A stretch of DNA of 64,000 bases from Clostridiales bacterium (GCA_017551625.1 JAFZLF010000005.1:1-64000); one strand, 5' to 3'. Shown: positions 42,519 through 52,822, numbered from the stretch's first letter. Notes: generated by a model not told the origin, from the sequence alone. Translations and numbers: made by a program.

Positions 42519-43877
42519 ATGGGCGTCAATGAGGAATACAAAAAGAGAGAACCTTTGGCATTCCGCATGGCGCCTCGTTCTTTGTCGGAATATATCGGCC
42601 AGGAGCATATCCTGGGCAAAGGTAAGATGTTAAGAAGGATGATCGAGGCAGACCGTCTGTCGTCGATCATCCTTTTCGGACCTCCGGGTACCGGTAAGAC
42701 GGCGCTGGCGAGACTGATCGCGCACACCACATCTGCGAAATTCGAGCGTATCAATGCCGTGACTGCGGGTGTGTCAGATATCAAGCGTATCGTGGAAGAT
42801 GCGAAAAATCCGATCCTGACTCCGAATGGAAGAGTCGTTCTCTTCGTCGATGAGATCCACCGTTTTAACAAGATGCAGCAGGATGCGCTCCTGCCTCACG
42901 TCGAGGACGGCACGGTCATCCTGATCGGCGCGACGACGGAGAATCCGTTCTTCGAGGTCAATAAGGCCCTCATCTCCAGATCGACGGTCCTGGCGCTAAA
43001 ACCGCTCACGGAGGAGAATATCATCGCGATCCTGAAACAGGCACTCTCGGATAAAGAGAGAGGTCTCGGAAATGAACCAATCGATATCTCTGAAAGGACG
43101 CTCGCGTATATCGCGGATCTCTGTAATGGGGATGCGCGTATCGCGCTTAGATCTCTGGAACTTGCCTATATCACGACGCCTCCGGATGCTTCGGGCACCA
43201 TCACGATCAACGAAGAGATCATGCAGGACTGCATGCAGAAGAGGTCCCTTGCTTTCGATACGAACGGGGAGAGCCACTACGACAATATCTCCGCCATGAT
43301 CAAGTCCATGCGCGGAAGTGACCCGGATGCGGCGATCTTCTATCTGGCGCGGGCGCTTCATAGCGGTGAGGATATCGAGTTCCTCGCACGACGTATCCTG
43401 ATCTGTTCGTCGGAAGACGTCGGCATGGCGAACCCGAATGCGATCCTCGTGGCGATGGCGGCATATCAGGGCGTCATGGCCGTCGGTATGCCGGAAGCGC
43501 GGATTCTCCTGGCCGAGGCGGTCGTCACTGTGGCGACAAGTCCGAAGTCGAATAGTTCCTATCTCGCGATTGATAAAGCTCTCGCTGATGTGGCGAACAA
43601 GCGGACAGGTGAGGTGCCGATGCATCTTCGTAATGCGCCTGCAAAGGGGATGGAGGAACTCGGTTATTCTGTCGGCTATAAGTATGCGCATGATTTCCCG
43701 GAGCACTATGTGAAGATGCAGTTCCTGCCGGACGAGATGGCCGGGACGACCTACTACGAGCCGGGAACGCTCGGCTACGAGAAGCAGATCCGCGTCTGGA
43801 TGGATCATCTTAAGAATGGGACGCCGCTTCCCGGGCCCCGTCCTACGGCCGGCGATAACGAGTCTGATAAGAAGTAA
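42519..43877 (+). CDS. rarA: Replication-associated recombination protein A
   Basis: A 452-residue AAA+ ATPase of the RarA/MgsA/WRNIP1 family, acting at stalled replication forks. Near the start it has the RP/PR-type segment FRMAPRSLSEYIGQEHIL. Walker A GPPGTGKTALA follows near 52, Walker B LFVDEIHRFNKMQQD near 110, and the sensor segment GATTENPFFEVN. The C-terminal half is the tetramerisation region. It stands alone between glyA and the marR operator region. Confidence 0.93.
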   Translation: MGVNEEYKKREPLAFRMAPRSLSEYIGQEHILGKGKMLRRMIEADRLSSIILFGPPGTGKTALARLIAHTTSAKFERINAVTAGVSDIKRIVEDAKNPILTPNGRVVLFVDEIHRFNKMQQDALLPHVEDGTVILIGATTENPFFEVNKALISRSTVLALKPLTEENIIAILKQALSDKERGLGNEPIDISERTLAYIADLCNGDARIALRSLELAYITTPPDASGTITINEEIMQDCMQKRSLAFDTNGESHYDNISAMIKSMRGSDPDAAIFYLARALHSGEDIEFLARRILICSSEDVGMANPNAILVAMAAYQGVMAVGMPEARILLAEAVVTVATSPKSNSSYLAIDKALADVANKRTGEVPMHLRNAPAKGMEELGYSVGYKYAHDFPEHYVKMQFLPDEMAGTTYYEPGTLGYEKQIRVWMDHLKNGTPLPGPRPTAGDNESDKK

Positions 43878-43921
43878 CAAATAATTCACGGATTATATGC
43901 ACGATTCTGTGTATTTGCGCA

Positions 43922-43988
43922 TTGACAATTCCTATACTGAAATCATATAATCTAACCCAGTTAGCAATTGAGACCTAACCCAGTTAGG
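43922..43988 (+). promoter_or_regulatory. marR promoter with two operator palindromes
   Basis: TTGACA (43922-43927), 18 bases, TATAAT (43946-43951). Directly downstream the palindrome CTAACCCAGTTAG occurs twice (43952-43964 and 43975-43987), 23 bp apart centre to centre. They cover the transcription start, as expected for autorepression by the MarR protein encoded next. Confidence 0.8.
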
Positions 43989-44028
43989 TAAATCTGACAG
44001 AATTCTGACAGAAAGATGGGGAGAACGT

Positions 44029-44502
44029 ATGGCGAAAGATCAGGAAGTCCTTGCTTTACTTCAAGATTTTAACAGTATCAAGCCCTTGGCATTTCTGCAG
44101 CACATCGATATGACGTCGATGGGCATCGGTAATGTCCTGGGTTTTCTTATTTCATCCGGACGGGAAGTGACGGCCGGTGAGATCAGTGAATATATGAATG
44201 TCAGTACGGCCCGTGTCGCGGTGCTCCTGAAGAAGATGTCTGAGAAGGGCTTGATCACCAGAAGATCCGACCCGAAGGATAAGCGGAAGGTCATGGTGAC
44301 GATCACCCCCCTGGGGATCAGTGCTTTTGAAGAGAAGAGAAAAGAGATACTTCTCTACGCAGGTGCGGTCGTCGATCACTTCGGGATCGAGAAACTCCAG
44401 GATTTCATCGAGTCCTGCAGACAGATCCGGGCTGTTGTGGACCGCGTCGAGAAGGAACAGAATACGAAAGCCGCATGGCGAAAAGGGGAACAGGATTCCT
44501 GA
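44029..44502 (+). CDS. MarR-family transcriptional regulator
   Basis: A 157-residue winged-helix regulator. The helix-turn-helix (EVTAGEISEYMNVSTARVAVLLKKM) is at about 43-67, followed by the wing with GLITRRSDPKDKRKVMVTITPLG, the most conserved MarR part. It most likely represses its own operon at the two CTAACCCAGTTAG sites and so controls the exporter gene that begins 38 bases downstream. The inducer is unknown. Confidence 0.92.
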   Translation: MAKDQEVLALLQDFNSIKPLAFLQHIDMTSMGIGNVLGFLISSGREVTAGEISEYMNVSTARVAVLLKKMSEKGLITRRSDPKDKRKVMVTITPLGISAFEEKRKEILLYAGAVVDHFGIEKLQDFIESCRQIRAVVDRVEKEQNTKAAWRKGEQDS

Positions 44503-44539
44503 CTTAAGAATAAAAACACATACAGATGGGAGACAGAAA

Positions 44540-47500
44540 ATGCTGCAGTTAAAAGACATCGTGAAGATCTATCCGGCGGGAGATAACCCGGTCGAGGCGC
44601 TCAAAGGAATCACGCTCAACTTCCGGGACAGTGAATTTGTATCCATATTGGGTCAGTCCGGATGCGGAAAGACCACCATGCTGAATATCATCGGCGGGCT
44701 CGACCAGTACACCTCCGGTGATCTCGTTATCAACGGAAGATCGACGAAGGACTATAAGGACCGCGACTGGGATGCGTACCGCAACCACTCGATCGGATTC
44801 GTGTTCCAGAGTTATAATCTGATCCCGCATCAGAATGTGCTCTCGAACGTCGAGATCGCGCTTTCGCTCTCGGGTGTCAGTAAGAAGGAACGGCGCGAAC
44901 GAGCGACCGAGGCACTGAAGAGAGTCGGCCTCGGCGATCAGCTGAAGAAGAAACCAGCCGAGATGTCCGGCGGACAGATGCAGCGTGTCGCGATCGCCCG
45001 TGCGATCGTCAATAATCCGGATATTATCCTCGCCGACGAGCCGACAGGCGCGCTTGATACCGAGACCAGCGTGCAGGTCATGGATATCCTGAAGGAATTG
45101 TCGAAGGATAAGCTGGTCATCATGGTCACACATAACCCGGAGCTGGCCGAGAAGTACTCGACGCGTATCGTTCGCATGCTCGACGGTAAAATCACAGGCG
45201 ATTCCGCTCCGTTTACGGAAGAGGAGCAGAAGAAGGCCGATGAGATCTTCGAGAATGTCGCCAAACTCGATAAGAAGGCGAAGAAGGAAGCATCGAAGAA
45301 AGAGAAGAAACCGTCCATGTCTTTCGCGACTTCCTTCGGCCTTTCCCTGAAGAACCTCTTTACGAAAAAGGGAAGAACGATCCTGACGTCCTTTGCCGGA
45401 TCGATCGGTATCATCGGCATCGCCCTGATCTACTCGGTGTCGCAGGGTACGAACAACTTCATCAATGAAGTACAGGAGGATACGATCTCCGCATATCCTC
45501 TTGAGATCCAGGCGCAGACCGTAGACCTCAGCACACTCCTCAATGCATTTGTCGGGAATGATGAGAATTCCGTGAAGCACGAGAGAGATGCGGTCTATCA
45601 GCGCTATAAAATGTACGATATGGTCAATTCGCTCCTGGCTGTCGAAACGCAGGAGAACGACCTTTCTTCCTTTAAACGCTATATCGAAGAAGAAAAGACC
45701 AAGTCCGGAAGTGAACTGGCCGGCGCGCTCTCCGGTGTGCAGTACGCATACGATCTGAATCTGGCAATCTATACGAAGAATGTCGAGGGGAAGATCATCC
45801 ACTCGGATACGACAGAACTGATGAGTGCGCTTTTTGGTCAGTATACGCAGACCGTGTTCAATATGGATCTGAGCGGAATGGGCCAGAACAGCCAGTCCTC
45901 GCAGATCATGAGCTCTTCGATGACGCTGTGGAGCGAACTTCTTCCCGGAAGCAACGGTGAAGCGACCAATCCTGTCACGCACAAACAGTATGATGTTATC
46001 TACGGGCGCTGGCCGGAAAGTTACGATGAGATCGTGCTTTTCCTTGATGAGAATAACGAACTGGATGACTACACTCTCTACGCACTTGGCCTGAAGACGG
46101 AAGAAGAGATCACCTCCATGATGAAGGCCGCTCTTAACAAGCAGCAGATGCAGTACTCTGACCAGCACTGGAGCTACGAGGAGATCTGCGGTCTGGAGTT
46201 CCGTTCTGTCCTTCCTTCGGCCTGCTGGAGCTACGATCCGGCTACGGGCCTTTATACGGACCTGCGTCTTTCGGAACAGGGCCTGCAGTACCTCTACGAT
46301 AACGCCATGACGCTGAAGGTCGTCGGTATCGTCCGTCCGAATGAGGATGCAGTATCTACGAGCCATCACGGAACGATCGGCTACACCCATATGCTTACGG
46401 AATACATCATCACAGAAAGCCAGAAATCCGATGCGATCACGGCCCAGCTTGCGGATCAGAAGTTCGATGTGACTTCCGGACTTCCTTTCAAGGAAGAAAA
46501 TGCGGCGGTGACCGAGGCCGATAAGGCCGCTTACTTCCGTAAGTATGTAAGTGAACTTGATGCGCAGGGCAAGGCAGGCATCTATGTGAAGGTCATGAGC
46601 ATCCCGTCCGAGTCCATGATCAACGAATATGTCGAGGCGACACTCGCACAGCTTGACCGTGCGACGATGGAGGCTATGATGAAAGAGCAGATGCTCGCGA
46701 TGGGCATGGATGAGGCCACGATCTCCGGGTATCTCTCTCAGATGTCCGATGAAGACATGAAGGCGACTTTCGCGCAGGGTATCCGCGATCAGTATCTGGC
46801 TGACTATGCTGATAATATGGCAAATGAACTGGCATCGAAGACTCCGGAAGAACTTGCGGCGAATCTGGACCACGCGATGGAAGGATTTGATGATGCCAGC
46901 TGCGCGGGCTTCTACGACGATGTGATCGAGTTCTCGGCTTTTACGTATGACTATAACCTCATCCGTCTCGGATGCCTGGATCTGGATGTGCCGTCGGCGA
47001 TCCGTCTCTATGCTTCGACTTTCGAGGATAAGGATACGATCGTGGACTGCATCGATGAGTACAATGCCTCCGTTCCGGAACTGCAGAAATTGAAGTATAC
47101 CGATTATGTGGGTATCCTGATGTCTTCGGTCACGACAATCATTAACGCGATCACTTACGTCCTCATCGCTTTTGTCGCGGTATCCCTGATCGTATCTTCG
47201 ATCATGATCGGCGTTATCACACTGATCTCGGTCCAGGAGCGTACGAAAGAAATCGGTATCCTCCGTTCCCTCGGTGCGTCGAAGAAGAACGTCTCGAGTA
47301 TGTTTAACGCCGAGACGATCATCATCGGCTTTACCTCCGGCCTGATCGGTGTTCTGATCACGTATATACTCCTGATCCCGATCAATATCATCGTGCATGA
47401 TCTCACGGGGCTCAATAACCTGACGGCGGTGCTGCCGATCATCACGGCGGTCATCCTGATCATCATCAGTGTGCTGCTGACACTGATCGCGGGTATCATC

Positions 47501-47554
47501 CCGTCAAGATCCGCGGCAAAGAAGGATCCGGTAGTGGCGCTTCGTACGGAGTGA
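44540..47554 (+). CDS. ABC transporter, ATPase fused to FtsX-like permease (MacB-type)
   Basis: A 1004-residue fusion protein. Residues 1-225 are the ATPase: GQSGCGKTT (Walker A), MSGGQMQR (signature), [12 protein letters not shown] (Walker B), MVTHN (switch His). A first membrane segment at about 281-303 is followed by an outer region of about 560 residues. Three further spans lie at about 872-895, 929-952 and 958-985, the FtsX/MacB layout. Such proteins work as mechanotransmitters or exporters of antibiotics and peptides, often as dimers. The ATG has GGGAG upstream. Control by the adjacent MarR protein suggests a role in drug or stress response. Confidence 0.9.
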   Translation: MLQLKDIVKIYPAGDNPVEALKGITLNFRDSEFVSILGQSGCGKTTMLNIIGGLDQYTSGDLVINGRSTKDYKDRDWDAYRNHSIGFVFQSYNLIPHQNVLSNVEIALSLSGVSKKERRERATEALKRVGLGDQLKKKPAEMSGGQMQRVAIARAIVNNPDIILADEPTGALDTETSVQVMDILKELSKDKLVIMVTHNPELAEKYSTRIVRMLDGKITGDSAPFTEEEQKKADEIFENVAKLDKKAKKEASKKEKKPSMSFATSFGLSLKNLFTKKGRTILTSFAGSIGIIGIALIYSVSQGTNNFINEVQEDTISAYPLEIQAQTVDLSTLLNAFVGNDENSVKHERDAVYQRYKMYDMVNSLLAVETQENDLSSFKRYIEEEKTKSGSELAGALSGVQYAYDLNLAIYTKNVEGKIIHSDTTELMSALFGQYTQTVFNMDLSGMGQNSQSSQIMSSSMTLWSELLPGSNGEATNPVTHKQYDVIYGRWPESYDEIVLFLDENNELDDYTLYALGLKTEEEITSMMKAALNKQQMQYSDQHWSYEEICGLEFRSVLPSACWSYDPATGLYTDLRLSEQGLQYLYDNAMTLKVVGIVRPNEDAVSTSHHGTIGYTHMLTEYIITESQKSDAITAQLADQKFDVTSGLPFKEENAAVTEADKAAYFRKYVSELDAQGKAGIYVKVMSIPSESMINEYVEATLAQLDRATMEAMMKEQMLAMGMDEATISGYLSQMSDEDMKATFAQGIRDQYLADYADNMANELASKTPEELAANLDHAMEGFDDASCAGFYDDVIEFSAFTYDYNLIRLGCLDLDVPSAIRLYASTFEDKDTIVDCIDEYNASVPELQKLKYTDYVGILMSSVTTIINAITYVLIAFVAVSLIVSSIMIGVITLISVQERTKEIGILRSLGASKKNVSSMFNAETIIIGFTSGLIGVLITYILLIPINIIVHDLTGLNNLTAVLPIITAVILIIISVLLTLIAGIIPSRSAAKKDPVVALRTE

Positions 47555-47571
47555 TTGCTTCGGCTATATTA

Positions 47572-47652
47572 TGAGAAAAGAAATAAAGTCTTCTCGCGCT
47601 GGTCCTCGGACATTCGTCCTGCGGAGGCGCGGAAGACTTTTTTCTTTTCTCA
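47572..47652. repeat. Conserved-core terminator hairpin element (copy E)
   Basis: Outer arms of about 21 bp pair with a single unpaired base (TGAGAAAAGAAA..GTCTTC and its complement). Core CTCGCGCTGGTCCTCG, then CTGCGGAGGCGCGG; the T-rich right arm makes it a likely terminator. It follows the exporter gene by 17 bases. A degenerate copy with GTATGCGGAGGCACATCG follows at about 47655-47727. Confidence 0.88.
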
Positions 47653-47799
47653 ATCAGCGTGCGAAGCACTCACTCCATACTTTCGAGTATGCGGAGGCAC
47701 ATCGAAAGCTTTTTCTATTCGCAGTTAAACTGCGAAACGATTATTTCTGTACTTCTGCTAGAGGAGACGGTGGCATGGAACCCTTTTTTCTTTGGCTTT

Positions 47800-48025
47800 G
47801 CTCTCTCTTCGTGTTGATCTTAACTACAGTCTCCTTTTGGTCTCCTTTTACCTCGAAAAGAGACAGCTTGGAGACTCAGTCTCCTTTTGGTCTCCTTTTG
47901 CCTCGAAAAGAGACAGCCTGGAGACTCAGTCTCCTTTTGGTCTCCTTTTGCCTCGAAAAGAGACAGCTTGGAGACTGGGTCGTGCGATGATGGATCATCA
48001 ATATCAAACTCAAGGGTGACAGAGC
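47800..48025 (+). mobile_element. MITE-like element with three exact 50-bp units
   Basis: Units at 47827-47876, 47877-47926 and 47927-47976 are nearly identical; each has arms AGTCTCC and GGAGACT and an inner TCTCCTTTT/AAAAGAGA hairpin. The left end GCTCTC..GTGTTGATCTTA and the complement of the right end GCTCTGTCAC..GATATTGATGA form imperfect terminal inverted repeats. The other copy is at 31605-31732 with one unit. No protein is encoded. Confidence 0.8.
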
Positions 48026-48051
48026 ATTTTCTTTTCTCAGTGAACGTGCGA

Positions 48052-48057
48052 TATAAT
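48052..48057 (+). promoter_or_regulatory. -10 element for the second cysteine desulfurase
   Basis: TATAAT, 40 bases before the chosen start; the -35 region is poor. The promoter starts 26 bases after the MITE-like element. Confidence 0.4.
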
Positions 48058-48097
48058 GTATATCAGTTCTGTAAACTTTACTTCCTGGAGAATGAGC

Positions 48098-49252
48098 ATG
48101 GAGTGCAAGAAAAGAGTGTATCTGGATCATGCGGCGACGACGCCGATGCGGCCGGAAGTGATCGATGCGATGTCGGCTGTGATGTCGGATACTTTTGGAA
48201 ATCCTTCATCGCTTCATCGTGAGGGGCAGAGAGCGAAGAAACTCATGGAGGAGGCGCGTGAAAGTATAGCCACCTCGCTTCGCTGTGATCCGCAGGAAAT
48301 TCTTTTCACCTCCGGTGGGACGGAGTCGGATAACTGGGCGATTAAGTGCGCTTCCTGGCGCGCCGCTGAAGATGATGGTATCTCGCCGAGAAACGGGATC
48401 ATCACGTCTTCCGTTGAGCATCCGGCGGTCCTTCATTCTTGTGAATCGCTGGAGAAGCATGGCCTGAAGGTCACATATCTTCCTGTAGATGAGTTTGGTC
48501 TGGTGTCGAATGATTCTCTGGTAGAAGCACTGTCGCCAGAGACGTCTCTTGTTTCGATTATGTTTGCGAATAATGAGATCGGCACGATCGAGCCGATCGT
48601 GGATCTGTGCCGGGTCTCTCACGAGAAAGGTGCGCTGTTTCATACGGATGCCGTGCAGGCAGTAGGTGCAGTACCTGTAGAGATTTCGGATCTTGGCGTT
48701 GATCTTCTTTCGTTCTCCGCGCATAAATTCGGTGGCCCGAAGGGTGTAGGTGGCCTTTATGTGCGAAAAGAACTGAAACTTCCGCCCTTTCTGAATGGCG
48801 GCGCGCAGGAGTCCCATCACCGTGCAGGGACGGAAAATCTTCCGGGCATTGTCGGCATGGCTCGGGCACTTGAACTCGCCATAGCGGAGAGAGAAGAGAC
48901 GGGGAGACGGGTACAAGTGCTTTCGGAGAAGTTGATGGCGCTTCTTAAAGAGAAGATCCCGAATGTCCGTTTCAACGGACATTCCACTTTGAGGCTTCCG
49001 GGCATCGTGAACTTTACCGTTCCGGGAGCGGACGGTGAGAAACTCCTTCTGTTGCTGGATATTCATGGCTTTGCCTGCTCAGCAGGAGCGGCTTGTTCGT
49101 CTAAAGACGCGAAGACTTCTCATGTGCTGACAGCGATAGGACTCTCGCAGGAAGATGCCGCAAGTGCGCTTCGGATAAGCATCGGAAGAGAGAACACCGA
49201 GGACGATATCATCCGCTTCGCCGATGCCCTTTCTGAAATCGTCGGGAAATAA
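48098..49252 (+). CDS. Cysteine desulfurase, NifS/IscS type (second copy)
   Basis: A 384-residue PLP enzyme. VYLDHAATTPMRPEV is at the start, TSGGTESDNWAI near 65, the PLP Lys in FSAHKFGGPKGVGGLY near 205, and the active-site Cys in CSAGAACSSKDAKTSH near 328. It is closer to classic NifS/IscS than the thiI-linked paralogue. The start was set by TGGAG seven bases upstream; ATG codons six bases and 42 bases upstream are less likely. No partner gene (iscU, mnmA) is adjacent. Confidence 0.9.
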   Translation: MECKKRVYLDHAATTPMRPEVIDAMSAVMSDTFGNPSSLHREGQRAKKLMEEARESIATSLRCDPQEILFTSGGTESDNWAIKCASWRAAEDDGISPRNGIITSSVEHPAVLHSCESLEKHGLKVTYLPVDEFGLVSNDSLVEALSPETSLVSIMFANNEIGTIEPIVDLCRVSHEKGALFHTDAVQAVGAVPVEISDLGVDLLSFSAHKFGGPKGVGGLYVRKELKLPPFLNGGAQESHHRAGTENLPGIVGMARALELAIAEREETGRRVQVLSEKLMALLKEKIPNVRFNGHSTLRLPGIVNFTVPGADGEKLLLLLDIHGFACSAGAACSSKDAKTSHVLTAIGLSQEDAASALRISIGRENTEDDIIRFADALSEIVGK

Positions 49253-49327
49253 ACCATATTGACGAGATGGAAAAACTCAATTGTCGATGTATCGGATCAG
49301 CGCTTCGCAAACTGCTCCATAACGAAT

Positions 49328-50305
49328 CTAATCATGTCCTCTGAGCTTCTTAAATACTGTGAGGAAACGCTGGCGGATCACTTTGTCCGGAGCTTCGCCC
49401 AGATCTTCCATATGATCGGGGAAGATGACGCCTCCGGCCATCATCGGATGGCCGCCGCCGTCGCCGATGCCCTGCAGCGCCAGATGGATGAGGTCGCCGG
49501 CCTTGAAATCTGTTAGCTCGGAACGCACGGAGAACTTCAGTCCGCCGTTTCGGTCTGCATACACGATGGACAGATCGACACAGTCCAGAGAGAGAATGAA
49601 ACTCGATACCATCGCAATCAGACGGTCCGGGCAGTCGAAGGGAATGTGGACAAAGCCCAGCCCTTCGTCCGCATAGAGGTTCTGGATCGCGGCACCGTAA
49701 GCGCGAAGATCATCGATCGACAGATCGTTGCTTTCCAGACGGAGCAGAAAGGCCTGATCCGCGAGTTCATTGAGTATGGCAAATGCATTTATGTCTTGCT
49801 CTTTGACACCTGTCGTAAAGTTCTGAGTATCCACTTTGATTCCGAAGAGAAGAGCAGTGGCTACATCCCGCGGGATCGGGATATTGTTCTCGGTAAAATA
49901 GTCCGTAATGATCGTCGAGCATGCGCCGACTATACGGTGGTCGGTAAAGGCGTATTTGTAGTCCGTTACCCAGGGGTGATGGTCGATACAGGCGATCTCG
50001 TGACCGATCAGGTCGGTGAAATTGGCGTTAAACTTCTGGCCGTCGACATTGATTACATAGTCATCCTCACTGCCTTCGTAATCAGAAGCATTGATCGCCT
50101 CGATCCCGAGCTGTTCGGTAAGTAGCTTAAAGGTGACCTTATCAAATTTGCCGAAATAAACGATGCGCGTACTGATTCCACGGGTCTTCAGGAGATGCTG
50201 AAGGCCAAAGGCACAACCGATCGCGTCGGGATCCGGGAAGTTGTGCGTCTGGATGACGACATTCTTTCCGTCAAGTACGGCTACCAATTCATCAAGCTTC
50301 GTCAT
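49328..50305 (-). CDS. DHH/DHHA1-family phosphoesterase, NrnA-like
   Basis: A 325-residue DHH-superfamily protein. It has THNFPDPDAIGCAFGL at the N-terminus, the DHH motif in CIDHHPW near 105, and the DHHA1 substrate-binding GDGGGHPMMAGG near 290. Relatives include NrnA/pAp phosphatase (nanoRNA and 3'-phosphoadenosine-5'-phosphate) and cyclic-dinucleotide phosphodiesterases; it lacks extra sensor domains, so the NrnA type is more likely. The ATG follows GGGGG by eight bases. It lies downstream of, and in the same direction as, the PHP gene. Confidence 0.88.
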   Translation of the reverse strand: MTKLDELVAVLDGKNVVIQTHNFPDPDAIGCAFGLQHLLKTRGISTRIVYFGKFDKVTFKLLTEQLGIEAINASDYEGSEDDYVINVDGQKFNANFTDLIGHEIACIDHHPWVTDYKYAFTDHRIVGACSTIITDYFTENNIPIPRDVATALLFGIKVDTQNFTTGVKEQDINAFAILNELADQAFLLRLESNDLSIDDLRAYGAAIQNLYADEGLGFVHIPFDCPDRLIAMVSSFILSLDCVDLSIVYADRNGGLKFSVRSELTDFKAGDLIHLALQGIGDGGGHPMMAGGVIFPDHMEDLGEAPDKVIRQRFLTVFKKLRGHD

Positions 50306-50389
50306 GCTGTTCACCCCCAAACTGCATTCCTGTTATCACGCTTAAGAAAAATACCTGATCTGATTATATCACGCCGTGCATGAGAAAGA

Positions 50390-51211
50390 CTATGGCAGAA
50401 GCGGTTCGCCCATGCGCTTTCTTCCGACGTAGTAGGAGTTCTCGGTAAATCCGAATGAGGCGAGATATTTGGCCACTTCCGGGAAGTGGATGCAGAGTGT
50501 ATCGGATGAGTGCGAGTCGGACCCCAGTGAGATCAGACGGCCTCCGAGCTCGTAGTAACGTCTGAGGATCTCCGGATCCGGAAGCGTGTCGGTAAGCCCT
50601 TTTCTGCGCATCTTATCGACAGATCTGGTATTGATCTCCAGTGATTTTCCCTTGGCAACGATCGCGGAAAGAAAGCGGTCGAAGCTCTCCGGACACTGGG
50701 AGTACTTGATCTGCGGCTTCTCATACGGTCCGTAGCGGTTGATATAGTCGTAGTGACCGACGATGTCGAAGTTGTTGCATCCCTCGACGAGATCGGCCAT
50801 CTCCTCGATATAGGCTCTGTATGCGACGTTCATGTCCGCATCGTACATATCCCGGAAGAAATACGGATCTTTGCCTTTATAGAGGTGGTTGGACATGATG
50901 ACACTGTCGAAAGGATACTTCGCGACCATCTCGTCATAAAAACCGCAGAGGTGCTTCTGGTATCCGAGTTCGATCCCGCGGTAAAGCGGCAGGTCTCCGG
51001 CATACTCTTCCCATTCTTTGCTCGATTCGAAAAATGACGGAATATCGAAGATTTGTGGCGCGCCGATATCGTGCGGATAATCACCCTCGTAGTGCTCGGT
51101 GATGGCGACGCCACGCATGTTTTTCGCTTTACACGTGTCGATCAGTTCGTGCGCGGTCATCTTCGCATCGGAGCTGAAATGCTTCGTGTGATTGTGGTTG
51201 TCTGTATACAT
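50390..51211 (-). CDS. PHP-domain histidinol-phosphatase family protein
   Basis: A 273-residue PHP phosphoesterase. Metal-binding segments are visible in order: DNHNHTKHFSSDAK at the start, ITEHYEGD near 40, IELGYQ near 84, SNHLY near 110, GHYDYINRYG near 155 and SLGSDSHSSD near 235. This set fits the HisJ/HisK histidinol-phosphatase group, which removes phosphate from histidinol phosphate. No other his genes are adjacent, so another phosphoester substrate is possible. Confidence 0.88.
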   Translation of the reverse strand: MYTDNHNHTKHFSSDAKMTAHELIDTCKAKNMRGVAITEHYEGDYPHDIGAPQIFDIPSFFESSKEWEEYAGDLPLYRGIELGYQKHLCGFYDEMVAKYPFDSVIMSNHLYKGKDPYFFRDMYDADMNVAYRAYIEEMADLVEGCNNFDIVGHYDYINRYGPYEKPQIKYSQCPESFDRFLSAIVAKGKSLEINTRSVDKMRRKGLTDTLPDPEILRRYYELGGRLISLGSDSHSSDTLCIHFPEVAKYLASFGFTENSYYVGRKRMGEPLLP

Positions 51212-51312
51212 ATATTCCCCATATCAAGAAAGAGTTAGTCTCGAATAACCTGACAATATGGTATCATATATTCGTATTTTTTGTTTATATTCTTTGTTTA
51301 GGGAGTGATCAT

Positions 51313-52812
51313 ATGGCTAAAGAGAAGAAGACGTTGGCAAAAGCACTTAAGGAGAAGACGGATAAGCCGGTAAAAGAGAAGTCTTCGAAGGAAAAGAAGA
51401 ATAAATCCTCGAAGAAGGAGAAAGAAGCCCTTCTGGCAGACTATCCGAATCTTTGGGAGACCCGTTCTCAGGATGATATCGACCACACTATGGCATTTGC
51501 CGAGGAGTATATGGCATTCCTCGACATCGCGAAGACCGAGCGCGAATTCGTAAACAACGCGATCGATGCCCTGAATGACAAGGGTTTCGTCGATATCGAT
51601 ACGGTAGAAACGCTTAAGCCCGGTGATAAAGTGTTCTCTTCGATCAAGGGAAAAGGTCTTATGTTCGCGGTCGTCGGTAAGGAAGAGATCGTAAAGGGCA
51701 TGAACATCCTCGGCGCGCACATCGATTCACCGAGACTGGACCTGAAGCCGAATCCGATCTACGAGGAAGACGAACTCGTGTTCTTTAAGACCCACTACTA
51801 CGGCGGAATCAAGAAGTATCAGTGGACGACGATCCCGCTTGCGATCCACGGTGTGATCATGAAGAAAGACGGTACGAAACTGTCGCTGTGTATCGGTGAG
51901 AAAGACGAGGATCCGATCTTCTATATCTCGGATCTCCTGCCGCACCTCGGTTCGGAGCAGATGAGTCACAAGGCCAGTGATTTTATCAAGGGAGAGGACC
52001 TGAATGTCCTGATCGGCGGCAGCAAGCTTCCGGACGACGATTCCAGAGATGCCTGCAAATACGCGATCCTGAAGCTCCTAAATAAGGAGTACGGCATCGA
52101 CGAGAAGGATTTCGTCTCTGCCGAGATCGAGATCGTACCGGCCATGAAGGCCAGAGATGTCGGTTTCGACCGCGCTCTGATCGCGGCCTACGGTCATGAC
52201 GATAAGGTCTGCGCGTATCCGGCCCTGATGGCCCTGATGGCGCAGGAAGCGCCGGCGAGGACCTGCGTGTGCATGCTCTCCGATAAAGAAGAGATCGGCT
52301 CTTACGGCAACTCCGGCGCACAGTCCCGTCTCTATGAGAACTTCCTGGTAGAGCTTTTCGCGAAGATCAACGGCGGGTATGACGAGCTCGGTTACAGAAA
52401 GTGTATCGCGAACACGAAGATGCTATCGACTGATGTAAGTAATGCCTACGACCCGAAGTATGCGAGCGTCTCGGATAAGAGAAATACCGCGTATCTCAGT
52501 AAGGGTGTGAAGATGGAGAAGTACACGGGAGCCAGAGGAAAGTCCGGCGCCAGCGACGCGAACTCCGAGTTCTTCGCTTCGATCCTCCGTATCTTCGCCG
52601 AGAACGATATTCCGTGGCAGACCGGTGAGCTCGGTAAGGTCGATGCCGGCGGCGGCGGAACGATCTCCGCATATCTTGCCAAGCTCGGCATGGAGGTCAT
52701 CGACTGCGGTGTGCCGGTACTGTCAATGCATGCTCCATATGAGGTCATCAGCAAGATCGACCTGTATTTTACCTATCTTGCTTATAAATGCTTTATTGAA
52801 AACATGAAATAA
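51313..52812 (+). CDS. M18-family aminopeptidase
   Basis: A 499-residue zinc aminopeptidase of family M18 (aspartyl aminopeptidase/ApeA class). Zinc ligand segments are GAHIDSPRLDLKP near 138, the DKEEIGSYGNSGAQS region near 325, and SMHAPYEV near the C-terminus. The first 40 residues are an extension made almost wholly of Lys, Glu, Ser and Ala, absent from most family members. It removes N-terminal residues from peptides in the cytosol. It is divergent from the PHP gene. Confidence 0.93.
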   Translation: MAKEKKTLAKALKEKTDKPVKEKSSKEKKNKSSKKEKEALLADYPNLWETRSQDDIDHTMAFAEEYMAFLDIAKTEREFVNNAIDALNDKGFVDIDTVETLKPGDKVFSSIKGKGLMFAVVGKEEIVKGMNILGAHIDSPRLDLKPNPIYEEDELVFFKTHYYGGIKKYQWTTIPLAIHGVIMKKDGTKLSLCIGEKDEDPIFYISDLLPHLGSEQMSHKASDFIKGEDLNVLIGGSKLPDDDSRDACKYAILKLLNKEYGIDEKDFVSAEIEIVPAMKARDVGFDRALIAAYGHDDKVCAYPALMALMAQEAPARTCVCMLSDKEEIGSYGNSGAQSRLYENFLVELFAKINGGYDELGYRKCIANTKMLSTDVSNAYDPKYASVSDKRNTAYLSKGVKMEKYTGARGKSGASDANSEFFASILRIFAENDIPWQTGELGKVDAGGGGTISAYLAKLGMEVIDCGVPVLSMHAPYEVISKIDLYFTYLAYKCFIENMK

Positions 52813-52822
52813 GGATAAGTCC

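Noticed and set aside
44549-47398. A 949-codon open frame antisense to the exporter gene
   Set aside because: Its product has no domain, and is rich in Arg, His, Asp and Ile as expected from the reverse of GC-biased codons. The plus strand holds clear ABC motifs.
47827-47976. CRISPR array
   Set aside because: The 50-bp units are directly adjacent with no spacers between them, and each unit is itself a long hairpin. No cas genes are seen.
47571-47990. A 139-codon plus-strand frame
   Set aside because: It runs through the terminator hairpin and the repeat units; its repetitive Ser/Phe/Leu product follows from the repeats.
49259-49516. An 85-codon plus-strand frame after the second cysteine desulfurase
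   Set aside because: It overlaps the 3' end of the DHH gene on the other strand and has no domain or ribosome site.
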